Assembly: GCF_008801925.2 (NCBI RefSeq)
Contig: NZ_CP062804.1
Span: 1,550,001 to 1,614,000 of the forward strand
DNA length: 64,000 nt
Reading direction: 5' to 3'
Source of the DNA: Cupriavidus basilensis
GTDB taxonomy: Bacteria; Pseudomonadota; Gammaproteobacteria; Burkholderiales; Burkholderiaceae
Shown here: positions 63,900 through 64,000 of the stretch, one piece after another
Layout of the letters: the number at the start of each line of letters is the position of its first letter
Numbering within the stretch: position 1 is the stretch's first letter
Made by a program: the position numbers and the translations under genes
Notes under the pieces: generated by a model
Told to the model about the DNA's origin: nothing
Seen by the model: the letters and a program-made list of their open reading frames with translations, nothing else
Database searches by the model: none

Positions 63900-64000
63900 A
63901 GGATGTGTCCCGTCGCCGATAACCAGACGATTTCAGCGATCATCAGGCCGATTGCCGTGTTTACCATCAGCGGGAAGCCAACGACCTCCGCCCAGCCGGC
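63896..64000 (-). CDS. C-terminal part of a small membrane protein cut by the window edge
   Basis: The last 34 codons of an open frame ending TGA at 63896-63898: AGWAEVVGFPLMVNTAIGL, then MIAEIVWLSATGHIL. It is hydrophobic and joined to the HlyD gene by a 4-bp stop-start overlap. A small membrane protein is common at this position in AaeXAB-like pumps (DUF1656), but the sequence at hand is too short to assign a family; a DUF2798-like protein is another option. Confidence 0.55.
   Translation of the reverse strand, partial: AGWAEVVGFPLMVNTAIGLMIAEIVWLSATGHIL

Overview
The window reads as a high-GC beta-proteobacterial replicon, most likely a Cupriavidus/Ralstonia-type Burkholderiaceae. This rests on base composition, the protein sequences (a GroEL with a Gly-rich tail, FecIR/TonB and HpnI/HpnL modules, DszC/SfnB-like oxidoreductases, DUF849 proteins) and the density of small catabolic operons run by LysR and AraC regulators. 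The mix of accessory metabolism, chaperone and efflux genes would suit a second chromosome, but that is inference. I saw no transposase, integrase, CRISPR array, rRNA or tRNA.

Layout. 0-3.3 kb: a fused FAD/4Fe-4S dehydrogenase of the YdiJ type. 3.3-9.2 kb (minus strand): an iron module with a VIT-type metal transporter, then fecI (Fur box just upstream), fecR, a TonB-dependent siderophore receptor and a small secreted protein. 9.3-11.4 kb: a heme-motif outer-membrane protein and a diheme cytochrome c, followed by an 11-copy hexanucleotide repeat. 11.6-15.1 kb: hpnI, hpnL and a beta-barrel-like protein, with a promoter and a structured 260-nt leader before hpnI. 15.5-21.2 kb (minus strand): one tightly packed operon (PAP2 remnant, fetA, fetB, OmpR-type regulator, sensor kinase, arnT) behind a perfect PmrA-type box. 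21.4-23.6 kb: groES-groEL with a CIRCE operator and a terminator.

24-27 kb and 30-44.8 kb: two organosulfur-type regions. The first has an FMN reductase, an SsuD-like monooxygenase and a DszC-like flavoprotein. The second has a DszA/NtaA-like monooxygenase, two DszC/SfnB-like flavoproteins and a complete dipeptide-type ABC importer. Next to them lie a divergent desaturase/PhnD-like pair, a lipoprotein carboxylesterase and an amino-acid-type binding protein. A 694-residue HEAT-repeat protein and a CBS-pair protein sit between the two regions.

44.9-46.6 kb: pyroglutamyl peptidase with a divergent LysR regulator. 46.8-47.7 kb: a PrlF-YhaV toxin-antitoxin pair with a well-formed promoter and two palindromes. 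47.7-52.3 kb (minus strand): an operon of a YcaC-like hydrolase, a Tat-exported alpha/beta hydrolase, a Tat-exported YtcJ-like amidohydrolase with a Cys/His-rich tail, DoxX and XapX. 52.8-59.3 kb: an AraC regulator divergent from a putative catabolic operon (RBBP9-like hydrolase, TauD/TfdA dioxygenase, DUF849 cleavage enzyme, quinone oxidoreductase, MFS carrier), with a decayed second copy of part of the hydrolase gene. 59.3-64 kb (minus strand): a tripartite efflux operon (small membrane protein cut by the window edge, HlyD adaptor, FUSC pump, NodT-type outer-membrane factor).

Most interesting: the PmrA-box operon that joins an iron-export ABC pair, a two-component system and lipid A aminoarabinose transfer, led by a PAP2 gene that seems to have lost two of its three catalytic motifs in frame; the DUF849/TauD operon with its hydrolase relic and 21-bp AraC-type repeats; and the large DszA/DszC-like cluster with a dedicated importer.
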